Positions 9,265 to 18,010 of a stretch of 64,000 bases of DNA are shown piece after piece. The DNA comes from Bacteroidia bacterium. GTDB taxonomy: Bacteria > Bacteroidota > Bacteroidia > CAIKAF01. Numbering within the stretch: position 1 is the stretch's first letter; every line of letters starts with the position of its first letter. The translations under genes were made by a program, and so were the position numbers. The stretch spans positions 62,001 through 126,000 of the forward strand of contig JAUHWY010000002.1 of the NCBI GenBank assembly GCA_030427255.1, read 5' to 3'. The notes under the pieces are model-generated. The model did not search any database, was not told the DNA's origin, and worked only from the letters and a program-made list of their open reading frames with translations.

Positions 9265-9371
9265 GGGCTTCTATTGCTTTAGAGGGAACTTCTATCTGAA
9301 ACAATGTAAAGGCAAGAGCATCTTTTATTATGTTGTAAAGATTCGCTAATTTGCCTTGATACATGTTACCT

Positions 9372-10607
9372 ATGAAAACCTTTGTTTACCTAACTTTCTG
9401 TGCTTTATTTAGCATGGTATTAAACGCCCAACAAGTGGGTATCAATACCTCCAATCCGGATCCATCCGCCGTTTTAGACGTCTTTTCTTCCGACAAAGGC
9501 TTGCTTTTTCCACGCTTAACTACTGCGCAACGGAACAACATCAACAACCCTGCACATGGTCTTACCATTTACAATACCACCAGCCAGTGTATGGAAACCT
9601 ACTTTCCTACCGGATGGGCCCAAATGGCTTGTGCATGTCAAAGCTTTCCCTCGGCAAGCTATACCACCAGCCCTGCCAACCCTTCCACTACTCAGCCTGT
9701 AGTTTTCTCCCCGGCAACCACAGGCGCAAGTTATGCCTGGCAGTTTCAGTCTGGCACGCCTGCCAGTTCCAATGCCCAAAACCCATCGGTTACTTGGGCA
9801 AATACAGGTACGTTTCAAGTGATTTTAACCATAACCGATGCCAACGGATGCAGTACCATAGATACCACCGGCATAACGGTAAATCAGTGTGCGCCTAGTG
9901 GTTCTCAAACTTTTAATTATACAGGGTCTGCCCAAAGTTGGACGGTGCCTGCCTGCGTAACCAGCATACAAGTGGATGCATACGGTGCCCAAGGTGGTTC
10001 GGGAACTTCCGGCGGTGCCGGCGGCCTCGGTGGCAGAGTACAAGCCACCCTAACGGTTACTCCCGGTGAGGTGTTGCAAATAAATATTGGAGGTGCCGGT
10101 GCCAGTCCCGCAGCAGGATGGAATGGCGGAGGCGCCGGTGTTGGTACAGGCGCCGGTGGTGGCGGAGCAACAGACATTCGCAGAAATGGCACAACGCTTA
10201 GCGACCGCATTTTGGTTGCCGGTGGTGGAGGCGGTGGTGCTCAGGGCGCCGGAGGTGCCGGTGGTGGTTTAACGGGTGGTCAAGGCTCTACTAACGGAAA
10301 TGGCGTTTGGGCTCAAGGAGGTACCCAAAGCTCCGGTGGTGCCGGAGGAATGTACAATAATGGAGGCTGCTCCCCCGGTCAAGCTTTTGCCCCCTCCGGA
10401 GTATTTGGTATTGGAGGAAATGGATTGTCGAATTCGGCATGTTGCTGCTACGGAACCGGTGGCGGTGGCGGATGGTATGGCGGCGGGGGGATGCAAATTA
10501 ACGGGGCCGGAGGAGGTTCTAGTTATGTTACAAGCAGCGGCTCTAGCAATATCTCCCACAGCCAAGGCGTTCGATCCGGAAACGGAACCCTAAGCATCAG
10601 CTGGTAA
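9372..10607 (+). CDS. Secreted PKD / glycine-rich surface protein
   Basis: 411 aa with signal peptide MKTFVYLTFCALFSMVLNAQ. Residues ~20-75 (VGINTSNPDPSAVLDV, GLLFPRLTTAQR) are the stalk-like N-terminal module common in Bacteroidota surface proteins and tail-fibre-like proteins. Residues ~90-170 look like a PKD domain (YAWQFQSGTPASS, VILTITDANGCSTIDT). From ~175 onward there is a glycine-rich domain (GGAGGLGG, AGGGGGGA, YGTGGGGGWYGGGG) like the glycine-rich region of ALK/LTK-type proteins, ending SGNGTLSISW. No type IX sorting tail is evident. An in-frame ATG nine bases upstream is possible. Function is unknown; adhesion or matrix contact is a guess. Confidence 0.75.
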   Translation: MKTFVYLTFCALFSMVLNAQQVGINTSNPDPSAVLDVFSSDKGLLFPRLTTAQRNNINNPAHGLTIYNTTSQCMETYFPTGWAQMACACQSFPSASYTTSPANPSTTQPVVFSPATTGASYAWQFQSGTPASSNAQNPSVTWANTGTFQVILTITDANGCSTIDTTGITVNQCAPSGSQTFNYTGSAQSWTVPACVTSIQVDAYGAQGGSGTSGGAGGLGGRVQATLTVTPGEVLQINIGGAGASPAAGWNGGGAGVGTGAGGGGATDIRRNGTTLSDRILVAGGGGGGAQGAGGAGGGLTGGQGSTNGNGVWAQGGTQSSGGAGGMYNNGGCSPGQAFAPSGVFGIGGNGLSNSACCCYGTGGGGGWYGGGGMQINGAGGGSSYVTSSGSSNISHSQGVRSGNGTLSISW

Positions 10608-10623
10608 ACCCTAAGCTTTTTTG

Positions 10624-10631
10624 TATCTTTA
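10624..10631 (+). promoter_or_regulatory. Candidate -7 box upstream of ssb (TATCTTTA)
   Basis: TATCTTTA differs from the TAnnTTTG consensus only in the last base and sits 18 bases before the ssb ATG. It is the only promoter-like signal between the glycine-rich protein gene and ssb. Confidence 0.45.
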
Positions 10632-10649
10632 CCCTTAAGGAAAATCATT

Positions 10650-11141
10650 ATGGCAGGCAGCGTAAATAAAGCAATACTTATCGGTAATTTAGGCAAAGAC
10701 CCCGAAACCAAAACCTTTGGAGACGGCACTCAAGTTTGTCGATTTCCCTTGGCCACCAGCGAAACGTACAAGAATAGAGAAGGCGCTCAAATAGAACAAA
10801 CAGAATGGCACAATGTGGTGTTGTGGCGGCGCTTGGCCGAAATTGCAGGACAATACTTGCGGAAAGGCTCAAAGGTGTATATCGAAGGTCGTATCAAAAC
10901 CAGAAGCTGGGACGATGACCAAGGCCAAAAAAGGTATATTACCGAAATTGAGGCCGACCAAATGACCATGTTGGATTCCAAAAGAGATGGAAATGAGCAA
11001 GGCACTTATGCACCGGCGCAAGAGCAACCAACAGCAGCCCGCACAAGCCCTAGCGAAACAGCCTCTGCTCAAGAACCTAATCAAGCCAATACGCCTCCAC
11101 CTCCGCCTTCCGGAGACGGAACAGATGATTTACCTTTTTAA
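10650..11141 (+). CDS. ssb: Single-stranded DNA-binding protein
   Basis: 163 aa. Residues ~1-110 are the OB fold of bacterial SSB (NKAILIGNLGKDPE, FPLATSETYKN, TEWHNVVLWRRLAEIAGQYL, GSKVYIEGRIKTRSW). A low-complexity Pro/Gln/Ala linker follows, ending in the acidic tip DDLPF that recruits replication and repair partners. It coats single-stranded DNA as a tetramer during replication, recombination and repair. It lies directly ahead of gldE, the order usual in Bacteroidota (mutY-ssb-gldE-gldD), though mutY is not here. Confidence 0.96.
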   Translation: MAGSVNKAILIGNLGKDPETKTFGDGTQVCRFPLATSETYKNREGAQIEQTEWHNVVLWRRLAEIAGQYLRKGSKVYIEGRIKTRSWDDDQGQKRYITEIEADQMTMLDSKRDGNEQGTYAPAQEQPTAARTSPSETASAQEPNQANTPPPPPSGDGTDDLPF

Positions 11142-11162
11142 GTTAAACTAAGCGCCTCATCT

Positions 11163-13067
11163 TTGGACATTCCCTTAGCCAACGGTAACGACGACCCTTT
11201 TAGTTTGATTTGGTGGTTTATTCTGCCGGTCTTATTAATGCTTTCTGCCCTAATTTCCGGCTCCGAAGTAGCCTTCTTTAGCCTTTCTGCCAAAGGTTTG
11301 GATGAACTGGACCAAGAAAAACCGGGATTGGCCCTAAGGGTTAGGAAACTTTTGGACCATCCCCGTAGATTGTTGGCTACCATTCTTATTGCCAACAATT
11401 TTATAAATATTGCCATTGTCATTATTTCCGGCTTGCTTACAGACTCTTTAAGCTTGAGCAGCCTTTGGCCTTACTGGGCTGTGTTTCTTTTTCAGGTAGT
11501 AGCCGTTACCTTTTTGATTTTACTGTTTGGCGAAATCCTTCCCAAGGTTTTTGCCACCCAACGCCCTCTGGTACTCATTCGAGCAATGACAGGGCCTTTA
11601 ATTGTAACGGAACGGTTAACCCGATGGCTAAGCACCATATTGCTTGCCTCAGGTCGTATTTTTGACCGTAAATTGCAGCGGAGCCCGGCTGCCCTTAGTC
11701 CCGACGAATTATCGGCAGTGATTGATATGACCCACGACGACTCGGTGTCAGAAGAAGAAAGAAAAATTTGGAAGGGCATTGTAGAGTTTGGCCAAATTTC
11801 TGTTAGCGAAACCATGAAACCTCGGATTGACGTTGTGGCCTTAGATTCCGGCTTAGATTTTAAGCAGGTGTTGGAAACCATTCTTCAATCCGGTTATTCC
11901 CGGATTCCGGTGTATACCGACTCTTTTGACCAAATCAAAGGAGTATTGTATATTAAAGACTTGCTGCCTCACTTAGACCAGCCGGCATCTTTTCCCTGGG
12001 CTAATTTGGTGAGAAAGCCCTTTTTTGTCCCGGAAAATAAACCTATCGATGACCTGCTTAAGGAGTTTCAAGAGAAGAAAATGCACATGGCCATTGTGGT
12101 AGATGAATATGGTGGCAGCTCCGGAATCATTACCCTTGAAGATGTTATTGAAGAAATTGTAGGAGAAATCAATGACGAATTCGACGACGAAGAGGTGGTC
12201 TATTCTCGCCTTGACAACCTTAACTACGTTTTTGAAGGAAAAACGACACTAGTTCAACTCTGTAGAATTTTAGATATTCCTTTTGATCATTTGGGGGAAG
12301 CAGGGCAAGAGGCCGACACCTTGGCCGGACTCCTGCTTAATTTGCATGGCAAAATGCCCCTAAGAGGGGAGCAAATGGAAATGTTGGGTATAAAGTTCAC
12401 GGTAGAATCGGCAGATACACGACGAATTAAACGGGTTAAAGTGCAGCTGAGCGCTCCCGATCGATTAAAGGAGCACCGTTTTCCTATCCCTTTGCTTTTG
12501 CTTTTATTGGCTTTCTTGCCTTTTTCTTGTGGGGAAACGCCTTCGGTACCTAAACCCAGAGGTTACCCTTCCATAACCCTGCCCGTGCACGATACGGTGC
12601 CCCTTGCCCGCGATTGTCCTTTTGTTTTTTATTATTTTGAAGGAGCTAAAGTTCGCCCTTATGTGGGCAACAGCGAAATGGCCAATCCCTGTTGGTTCAA
12701 TTTGGATTATCCTAGCTTTAATGCAGCACTTTATTTAACATATTTGCCTGTAACCTCACGTGAGGCTTTGGGTGAGTTGATCGACGATGCCCACCAACAA
12801 GTGTTTAGCGGCCACTCTATGATGGCCTCAGCCATAGCGCAGCAAACCATCCTAAGGCCCAATGAGGAGGTGTATGGCACTTTGTTTGCACTGGAAGGAA
12901 AGGCCGCAACTCCTTTTCAATTTTACCTAACCGATTCTAGCAAGCACTTTTTAAGAGGAAGCTTGTACTTTAATTTCACCGCCAATTACGATAGCTTGGC
13001 TCCTGTGGTATCTTTTTTGCATAGAGATATCCAAACAATGGTTAATTCGCTTCGTTGGGAGCCTTGA
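11163..13067 (+). CDS. GldE-GldD fusion reading frame (CNNM/CBS membrane protein fused to gliding lipoprotein)
   Basis: One 634-aa frame. Residues ~1-430 are GldE-like: a DUF21/CNNM membrane domain (ALISGSEVAFFSLSAKGLDEL, four hydrophobic segments), two CBS domains (MKPRIDVVALD, YSRIPVYTD, KKMHMAIVVDEYGGSSGIITLEDVIEEIVGEI) and a CorC/HlyC domain to ~430. Residues ~440-634 are GldD-like: a hydrophobic segment ending in lipobox LPFSC at Cys456, then VPKPRGYPSITLP, CPFVFYYFEGA and CWFNLDYPSFNAALYLTY. In relatives these are separate adjacent genes needed for gliding and type IX secretion. No stop or ATG separates them here; an in-frame GTG at 12441 (residue 427) could start a separate GldD. The start is a TTG; no ATG lies upstream of the first membrane segment. 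A true fusion, internal initiation and a sequence error are all possible. Confidence 0.85.
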   Translation: MDIPLANGNDDPFSLIWWFILPVLLMLSALISGSEVAFFSLSAKGLDELDQEKPGLALRVRKLLDHPRRLLATILIANNFINIAIVIISGLLTDSLSLSSLWPYWAVFLFQVVAVTFLILLFGEILPKVFATQRPLVLIRAMTGPLIVTERLTRWLSTILLASGRIFDRKLQRSPAALSPDELSAVIDMTHDDSVSEEERKIWKGIVEFGQISVSETMKPRIDVVALDSGLDFKQVLETILQSGYSRIPVYTDSFDQIKGVLYIKDLLPHLDQPASFPWANLVRKPFFVPENKPIDDLLKEFQEKKMHMAIVVDEYGGSSGIITLEDVIEEIVGEINDEFDDEEVVYSRLDNLNYVFEGKTTLVQLCRILDIPFDHLGEAGQEADTLAGLLLNLHGKMPLRGEQMEMLGIKFTVESADTRRIKRVKVQLSAPDRLKEHRFPIPLLLLLLAFLPFSCGETPSVPKPRGYPSITLPVHDTVPLARDCPFVFYYFEGAKVRPYVGNSEMANPCWFNLDYPSFNAALYLTYLPVTSREALGELIDDAHQQVFSGHSMMASAIAQQTILRPNEEVYGTLFALEGKAATPFQFYLTDSSKHFLRGSLYFNFTANYDSLAPVVSFLHRDIQTMVNSLRWEP

Positions 13068-13072
13068 CCATG

Positions 13073-13080
13073 TATCTTTG
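13073..13080 (+). promoter_or_regulatory. Bacteroidota -7 box (TATCTTTG)
   Basis: An exact TAnnTTTG match five bases after the gldE-gldD stop and 17 bases before the ATG at 13098, with a TTG at 13055 that could serve as a poorly spaced -33 element. It suggests that the following gene has its own promoter. Confidence 0.6.
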
Positions 13081-13097
13081 TTCACTAAATTAATGAT

Positions 13098-13781
13098 ATG
13101 AAACGTTTTCTTATTTCTTTTGGCTTTATGGTTTTGGCAGCATTAGGTATGCAAGCCCAAAACGAATTTGAAGGCCTGATTCACTATTCCATTACATATA
13201 GCCAAGATATTCCGGGAGCTGAGGGTATGTTGCCTAGTGCCTCTGAAAATATTGTGTCCAAGCAAAGAGCCTTGACGCGTATGATTGGTGGCATGCAAGC
13301 GGCTATGATTGGAGATATTTTGTATGATAAAGCCACCGACAGCATTTATATCATTAATCACGGATCTAAAAAAATCAATACCGTTTCTGCTTCGGAGATG
13401 GAAGATGATACCGATACGCCCAAAAACAAGGTGACCAAGAGTAAAGAAAAGGCCACCATTATGGGCTACAAATGCCGCCTCTATGAGGTAGAAATTACGG
13501 AGGGTGACCAGGTAATGAAAGCAAAGTATTGGATTACCGAAGATTTTAAGCCTGCTACCCAAGGAAAATCCGGTGCTACCAATACTTCAGGGCTTGATTT
13601 GCCCGGTTTTCCTATGAAGGTGGAAACCGAGTTGCCCGTGCCGGGAATGGATGGCTTGTTCATGATAATGACCGTAACCAAGATTCAACCTTTGGCCGAA
13701 TTGAAAAAGAATGTGCTGAGTATACCGACTTCTTATAAGCGGGAATCGGGACTTCCTTCCCTTATGCGTATGGGAGAATAA
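13098..13781 (+). CDS. Secreted DUF4412-like protein
   Basis: 227 aa with signal peptide MKRFLISFGFMVLAALGMQAQ. The mature part (FEGLIHYSITYSQDIPG, DKATDSIYIINHGSKKINTV, KATIMGYKCRLYEVE, AKYWITEDFKPA) has the pattern of the DUF4412/GLPGLI-like periplasmic proteins of Bacteroidota: an initial beta-strand set, a central K-x-x-I-x-G-Y-x-C motif and a closing proline-rich region. Function is unknown in these families. It has its own -7 box and a good terminator at 13806, so it is probably monocistronic. Confidence in the family name is moderate. Confidence 0.65.
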   Translation: MKRFLISFGFMVLAALGMQAQNEFEGLIHYSITYSQDIPGAEGMLPSASENIVSKQRALTRMIGGMQAAMIGDILYDKATDSIYIINHGSKKINTVSASEMEDDTDTPKNKVTKSKEKATIMGYKCRLYEVEITEGDQVMKAKYWITEDFKPATQGKSGATNTSGLDLPGFPMKVETELPVPGMDGLFMIMTVTKIQPLAELKKNVLSIPTSYKRESGLPSLMRMGE

Positions 13782-13805
13782 AATTCCTATGAATGGATTA
13801 GAAGG

Positions 13806-13838
13806 ACTCCGTTTCATTTTGGAACGGAGTTTTTTTTT
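13806..13838 (+). terminator. Rho-independent terminator
   Basis: Stem ACTCCGTT / AACGGAGT (13806-13813 with 13823-13830), nine-base loop, then a T run to 13838. It ends the DUF4412-like gene. Repeat R2 starts on the next base. Confidence 0.88.
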
Positions 13839-13989
13839 GGCCCAGGGACCGGCACGGAAAGCCCCCGGAAGCCAAAGTCCATGCATGCAGGCTTGCGGGC
13901 GTGGCGCGCAGCAAACGCCCCGCAAGCCTTTGCATGCATGAGGCTTTGGCAACGGGGCTTGGAGGGAGGGCCCGGTGCTTTGCAGGGCC
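13839..13989 (+). repeat. Structured intergenic repeat R2 (plus orientation)
   Basis: Starts GGCCCAGGGACCGGCACGGA and ends GGAGGGAGGGCCCGG plus CTTTGCAGGGCC. The terminal helix is GGCCC/GGGCC and the second helix AAGCCCCCG/CGGGGCTT. The central stem has left arm GCCAAAG..CATGCATGC..GGCTTGCGGG and right arm CCCGCAAGCC..GCATGCATG..CTTTGGC, closed by the loop region TGGCGCGCAGCAAA. It is the inverted near-twin of R1, 9.6 kb away. It abuts a terminator T tract on its left, and its right end is eight bases from the rsmF stop codon. Confidence 0.87.
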
Positions 13990-13996
13990 CCATCCA

Positions 13997-15319
13997 TCAA
14001 TTTCCGTGCATGCGTATTCGAAGCGCTTCGGGGTAGTGATTGTTGAATCTGTTGCCGGCTTTTTTGAGCCAACCTAAGGGAAGGCCGCGATAGCCGGCAG
14101 TTATCCAAGTTTGCTCCACTTCGCGATAGCTTGGGGTTTCGCCGCGGAGGTAGCGAAGGGCTTCTTCGTTTTCTAAGGGCAGCAATGTTGTATTTGGGGC
14201 ATGGAGGCTTAGGGCCAGGCCATGGTGCGGTAGCCATCGTCCATTTTTGTGGTAGGCTAAGGGGGTTCCAAGCGACCGTAGGTTGGGGATTTGAGACCAA
14301 AAATGGGGCAAAGGCTCCAGGCTGCCGAAATAGGTGTTTTGGTGCACCAGTCGGTGGCTAAATGCGTCCGGAACAGGCATGGGTAAATTCATGGTTTCCA
14401 GCTTGGTTGAGGGAGACGGTTGAGGGTGTTGAGGCAGCTGCCCCGGTTTTTTCCAAACCATGAAAAAGAGCCCTTCCACCGGCATTTGGTCCGGATAGGC
14501 GTAGCATCCATTCGGTTCAACGTACGTTAATCCCCAATCTTCCGGAAAATCAAGATTGACCGGTTCAAGTCCTTGCTGCAAAAGCTCTTGGGCATGCCCT
14601 TGATTCTCTTCCGGCGCAAAAGTACAGGTAGAGTAGATGAGGTATCCGCCGGGGGCCAAAAGCCGCACGGCTTCTTCTAAAATGCCTTGTTGGGTTTGGG
14701 CGCAAGCTTGAACGAGTTCGGGATTCCATTGCTTGCGTGCATGCGGTTCTTTGCGAAACATGCCTTCGCCACTGCATGGGGCGTCTAATAAAATGCCATG
14801 AAACACCGAACCAAGAGCATCGGCAAGTTGTTTGGGCCAAGCCCTACACAGCATTTGATTGGCATAGCCCCAGCGTGCCATGGTATCTTGCAAAATGGGG
14901 AAACGTTTGCCGTCGGGTTCGTTGGCCAAAAGCCAGCCGTGGTGGTTAAGTTGTTCCAGAAGCAAGGTGCTTTTGCCACCGGGCGCGGCAGCAAGGTCAA
15001 GCCAAAGCAACAAGGGCGGTAGTCGATCTAAAATGGCTTTTAGCATCATGGAAGCCGATTCCTGCACGTAGTATGCGCCGGCATGAAAGGTCGGGTCTAA
15101 AGTAAAGCTGGGCCTTTGTTGCAGGAAATGGGCATTTGGATGCCAAGGCACCTTTTGGGTGTTGGAAAAGGGTTGAGGAAAGGACCGTTGAGGGTGAAGT
15201 CGTATGCTGGTTAAAGGGGGAGCGTTTAGCGCCTCCAATCGCTGCTTTGCGGCGGTTTCTCCCCATCGTTTGCCGGCGAATTCGGCATAGTTTTTGGGGA
15301 TTTCATTAAGGGCGCTCAT
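13997..15319 (-). CDS. rsmF: rRNA cytosine-C5 methyltransferase (RsmF/Sun family)
   Basis: 440 aa SAM-dependent RNA m5C methyltransferase, probably acting on 16S rRNA. SAM-binding motif I is LDLAAAPGGKSTLLLEQL (~120), motif IV LLDAPCSGEGMFRKEP with catalytic-loop Cys (~190), and motif VI YSTCTFAPEENQG with the nucleophilic Cys (~240). The remaining ~180 residues match the C-terminal extension of RsmF/YebU-type enzymes. The start at 15319 (MSALNEIPKNYAEFAG) overlaps the end of rlmB by 14 bases; longer versions would run through rlmB. It is the last gene of the apparent operon clpP-clpX-rlmB-rsmF. The exact target base cannot be deduced. Confidence 0.9.
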   Translation of the reverse strand: MSALNEIPKNYAEFAGKRWGETAAKQRLEALNAPPLTSIRLHPQRSFPQPFSNTQKVPWHPNAHFLQQRPSFTLDPTFHAGAYYVQESASMMLKAILDRLPPLLLWLDLAAAPGGKSTLLLEQLNHHGWLLANEPDGKRFPILQDTMARWGYANQMLCRAWPKQLADALGSVFHGILLDAPCSGEGMFRKEPHARKQWNPELVQACAQTQQGILEEAVRLLAPGGYLIYSTCTFAPEENQGHAQELLQQGLEPVNLDFPEDWGLTYVEPNGCYAYPDQMPVEGLFFMVWKKPGQLPQHPQPSPSTKLETMNLPMPVPDAFSHRLVHQNTYFGSLEPLPHFWSQIPNLRSLGTPLAYHKNGRWLPHHGLALSLHAPNTTLLPLENEEALRYLRGETPSYREVEQTWITAGYRGLPLGWLKKAGNRFNNHYPEALRIRMHGN

Positions 15320-16049
15320 GGCGTTGGCGTGCGCATTCGTAAAGGGCAATACCCGTGGCAACGGAAACGTTGAGGGAGCCTACAGGGCCTTGCACCTGAG
15401 GTATGGCTGCTTTATGATCACACAAGTCCAAATACGCAGGGGAGATGCCATCTTCTTCGGAGCCCATAAGCAATAGGGTAGGTCCGGTTAGTGGACATTG
15501 CTGCAATGGAGTCTCTGCTTTTTCGGTGAGGGCAACCAGTTGCAAGCCGCTGCTTTGGAGTTCGAGTAGGCTGTCTTTTAGGTTCCAAGCACGGCAAACA
15601 GGCAAATGCAGCAAGGCTCCGGCAGAGGATTTTATGGCGCCTTCCTGAATGGGTGCGGTGCCTCTCGAAGGCACCAAAAGGCCATGGGCCCCAAAGCATA
15701 ATGCGCTTCTGGAGAGTGCTCCCAAATTACGGACATCGGTTACCCGATCCAAGGCTACCAGCAAAGGCTGCTCGCCCCGTTCAAATGCTTGGGTAACCAG
15801 TTCCACCGGATCTTGGTACCGGATAATGGATTTCCAGGCCACTACCCCTTGATGCCTTGCATTAACGGTTCTGTTGAGTTTTTCAACGGGCACTTCTTGC
15901 CAAGGAATGGAAGCGGCGGCGCAATAATCAATAATTTGTGCTCGGGCTTGGCCCACGCCCCCCTTTTTAAGAATGACTTTGTCCAGAGCTACTCCGGTTT
16001 CCAAGGCCTCCAATACCGGGTGAATGCCGCAAATGAGCTGCTTATCCAT
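15306..16049 (-). CDS. rlmB: 23S rRNA (guanosine-2'-O)-methyltransferase, TrmH/SpoU family
   Basis: 247 aa. An N-terminal substrate-binding domain (CGIHPVLEALETG, NARHQGVVA) is followed by a SPOUT trefoil-knot domain with the three signature motifs NLGALSRSALCFG, LLLMGSEEDGIS and GSLNVSVATGIALYE. RlmB methylates the 2'-OH of G2251 in 23S rRNA using SAM; other TrmH paralogues look alike, but the N-terminal domain favours RlmB. It starts two bases after the clpX stop and overlaps rsmF, so these genes are almost certainly co-transcribed. Confidence 0.92.
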   Translation of the reverse strand: MDKQLICGIHPVLEALETGVALDKVILKKGGVGQARAQIIDYCAAASIPWQEVPVEKLNRTVNARHQGVVAWKSIIRYQDPVELVTQAFERGEQPLLVALDRVTDVRNLGALSRSALCFGAHGLLVPSRGTAPIQEGAIKSSAGALLHLPVCRAWNLKDSLLELQSSGLQLVALTEKAETPLQQCPLTGPTLLLMGSEEDGISPAYLDLCDHKAAIPQVQGPVGSLNVSVATGIALYECARQRHERP

Positions 16050-16051
16050 AC

Positions 16052-17287
16052 TTATGCGGCTGAACCAAAGCTGCTTTTGGCCAATTGGGATTTGGCAAAT
16101 TCAAGGCTCACCACAAACTCTTTTTCTTCCGAATCGGGAGCGTGGTACATCACGTCTTTCATTATGGCTTCGCAAAGGGACCTTAGGCCTCGAGCACCCA
16201 ATTTGTATTCCATGGCCTTTTCCACGATCAAGTCCAAGACATCGGGCTCAATGGTGAGCTGCTTATGGTCAATACTGAGTAAGCGTTGGTATTGTTTAAT
16301 AAGCGCATTTTTGGGCTCGGTGAGGATTCGCTTCAAGGCTTCTGCGTTGAGTGGGTTCAAATGAGTAACCACGGGAATTCGCCCCACAAGTTCAGGAATA
16401 AGCCCAAAGGATTTTACGTCTTGCGGAGTCACAAATTGCAGCAAATTTTGGGTTTGTGGATTGGCCCTTTCTTCGGCACTAAAGCCAATGGATTGCCTCG
16501 AAAGTCTAGAAGCAATACGGTGTTCAATGCCTTCGAAGGCACCTCCACAGATAAACAAAATGTTTTTGGTGTCTACCTGAATAAGTTTTTGTTCCGGGTG
16601 TTTTCTGCCGCCTTGAGGAGGAACCCCAATAACACTTCCTTCCAAAAGCTTAAGCAAGCCTTGTTGCACGCCTTCTCCTGAAACATCTCGGGTTAAGGAA
16701 GGATTATCGCCTTTGCGGGCAATCTTGTCGATTTCGTCGATGAAAACAATGCCCCTTTCGGCCTTTTCTACTTGGTAATCTGCCGCTTGAAGCAAGCGGG
16801 TAAGTACACTTTCCACGTCTTCGCCCACGTAGCCTGCTTCGGTGAGCACGGTGGCATCGGCAATGCAAAAGGGAACGTCAAGCATGCGGGCGATGGTGCG
16901 GGCAATTAAGGTTTTGCCTGTACCGGTTTCGCCTACGAGCATCACATTGCTTTTTTCGAGCTCCACTTCTTCTGTTTCTTGAGAAGTCGAAGGAGCCATA
17001 ACCCGTTTATAGTGGTTGTATACGGCTACGGCCAAGGTAGTTTTGGCCTCGTCTTGCCCAATAATGTAATCGTCCAAGTAAGATTTTATGGCCGAAGGTT
17101 TTAGCCAGGTGAGGTCGGTTTCCAAACTTTCTTTTTGGAACCGTTCTTTTTCTTCCCGGAGAATAGCCAAGCCTTGTTCCAAGCAATCGTTGCAAATGTT
17201 GGCTTCACGGCCGGTTATAAGCATATCGACTGCCGACCGCGGCCTTAGGCAAAAGGAGCAGTTGTCTTCGCGCTGTTGTTTAGCCAT
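16052..17287 (-). CDS. clpX: ATP-dependent Clp protease ATP-binding subunit ClpX
   Basis: 411 aa AAA+ unfoldase that feeds tagged proteins to ClpP. The N-terminal zinc-binding domain is visible as CSFC near residue 10 and CNDC near 37. Then come Walker A GETGTGKT (~117), the pore loop GYVGED (~150), Walker [12 protein letters not shown] (~180) and the sensor/arginine region [10 protein letters not shown] (~308). The ClpP-docking loop (IGF-type) appears as SIGF near residue 270. It lies 13 bases downstream of clpP in the same transcription unit. Confidence 0.97.
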   Translation of the reverse strand: MAKQQREDNCSFCLRPRSAVDMLITGREANICNDCLEQGLAILREEKERFQKESLETDLTWLKPSAIKSYLDDYIIGQDEAKTTLAVAVYNHYKRVMAPSTSQETEEVELEKSNVMLVGETGTGKTLIARTIARMLDVPFCIADATVLTEAGYVGEDVESVLTRLLQAADYQVEKAERGIVFIDEIDKIARKGDNPSLTRDVSGEGVQQGLLKLLEGSVIGVPPQGGRKHPEQKLIQVDTKNILFICGGAFEGIEHRIASRLSRQSIGFSAEERANPQTQNLLQFVTPQDVKSFGLIPELVGRIPVVTHLNPLNAEALKRILTEPKNALIKQYQRLLSIDHKQLTIEPDVLDLIVEKAMEYKLGARGLRSLCEAIMKDVMYHAPDSEEKEFVVSLEFAKSQLAKSSFGSAA

Positions 17288-17300
17288 AAGGCAAGATCAT

Positions 17301-17978
17301 TTAGTCTTTTTTGGTGCGTACAAGCACTTCGTCAATCATGCCGTATTCTTTGGCTTCTTGGGCAATCATCCAATAGTCTCTGTCGGAATCCTTCTCTACC
17401 TTATCAAATGGGTTTCCACTGTGGTCTGCAATGATTTGGTAGAGTTCCTTTTTGAGTTTTTGAATTTCCCTGTGGGTAATTTCAATGTCAGAGGCTTGTC
17501 CTTGAGCTCCACCCATGGGTTGGTGAATCATTACTCTGGAGTGGCGCAATCCGGTACGTTTACCTGCTGTTCCTGCACAAAGCAATACGGCGCCCATGGA
17601 GGCGGCCATTCCTACGCAAATGGTGGCTACGTCGGGGCCAATCCACTGCATGGTGTCGTAAATCCCTAAACCGGCATACACAGAGCCGCCGGGGGAGTTG
17701 ATGTAAATTTGGATATCTCTTTTGCTGTCGGCGCTTTCTAAGAAAAGCAATTGCGCTTGAATGATATTGGCAATATAATCGTCGATGGGAGTGCCCAAGA
17801 AAATGATGCGGTCCATCATAAGCCGAGAAAACACATCGACCTCTCTAAAATTGACCGGACGTTCTTCGATTACGGTTCGAGTCATGCCTTGAACGGAAGA
17901 CATGTAGTTTTCCAAGTGCATGCTGGAGATGCCCCGGTGCTTAACGGCATATTTTTTGAATTCGTCGTGCGGAATCAT
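17301..17978 (-). CDS. clpP: ATP-dependent Clp protease proteolytic subunit ClpP
   Basis: 225 aa serine protease forming the tetradecameric Clp chamber. The nucleophile is Ser127 in [10 protein letters not shown], the His is His152 in [11 protein letters not shown], and the Asp lies in the usual position ~50 residues further on. INSPGGSV near residue 95 is the oxyanion-hole region. There is a ~30-residue N-terminal extension relative to E. coli mature ClpP, likely processed. The start at 17978 lies 24 bases downstream of the -7 box at 18003-18010. Confidence 0.97.
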   Translation of the reverse strand: MIPHDEFKKYAVKHRGISSMHLENYMSSVQGMTRTVIEERPVNFREVDVFSRLMMDRIIFLGTPIDDYIANIIQAQLLFLESADSKRDIQIYINSPGGSVYAGLGIYDTMQWIGPDVATICVGMAASMGAVLLCAGTAGKRTGLRHSRVMIHQPMGGAQGQASDIEITHREIQKLKKELYQIIADHSGNPFDKVEKDSDRDYWMIAQEAKEYGMIDEVLVRTKKD

Positions 17979-18002
17979 AGCTTAAAATTTAAAACAAGGT
18001 AT

Positions 18003-18010
18003 CAAAAATA
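18003..18010 (-). promoter_or_regulatory. -7 box for clpP-clpX-rlmB-rsmF (TATTTTTG, minus strand)
   Basis: On the minus strand TATTTTTG matches TAnnTTTG and directly follows the stem of the trigger-factor terminator, so the T-rich tail of the terminator doubles as the -7 element. It is 24 bases upstream of the clpP ATG. Confidence 0.55.

Noticed and set aside
13587-14300. A 237-codon minus-strand frame spanning repeat R2.
   Set aside because: It crosses a terminator, R2, and the ends of two convergent real genes; the translation is Pro/Ser/Arg-rich and unlike a protein family.
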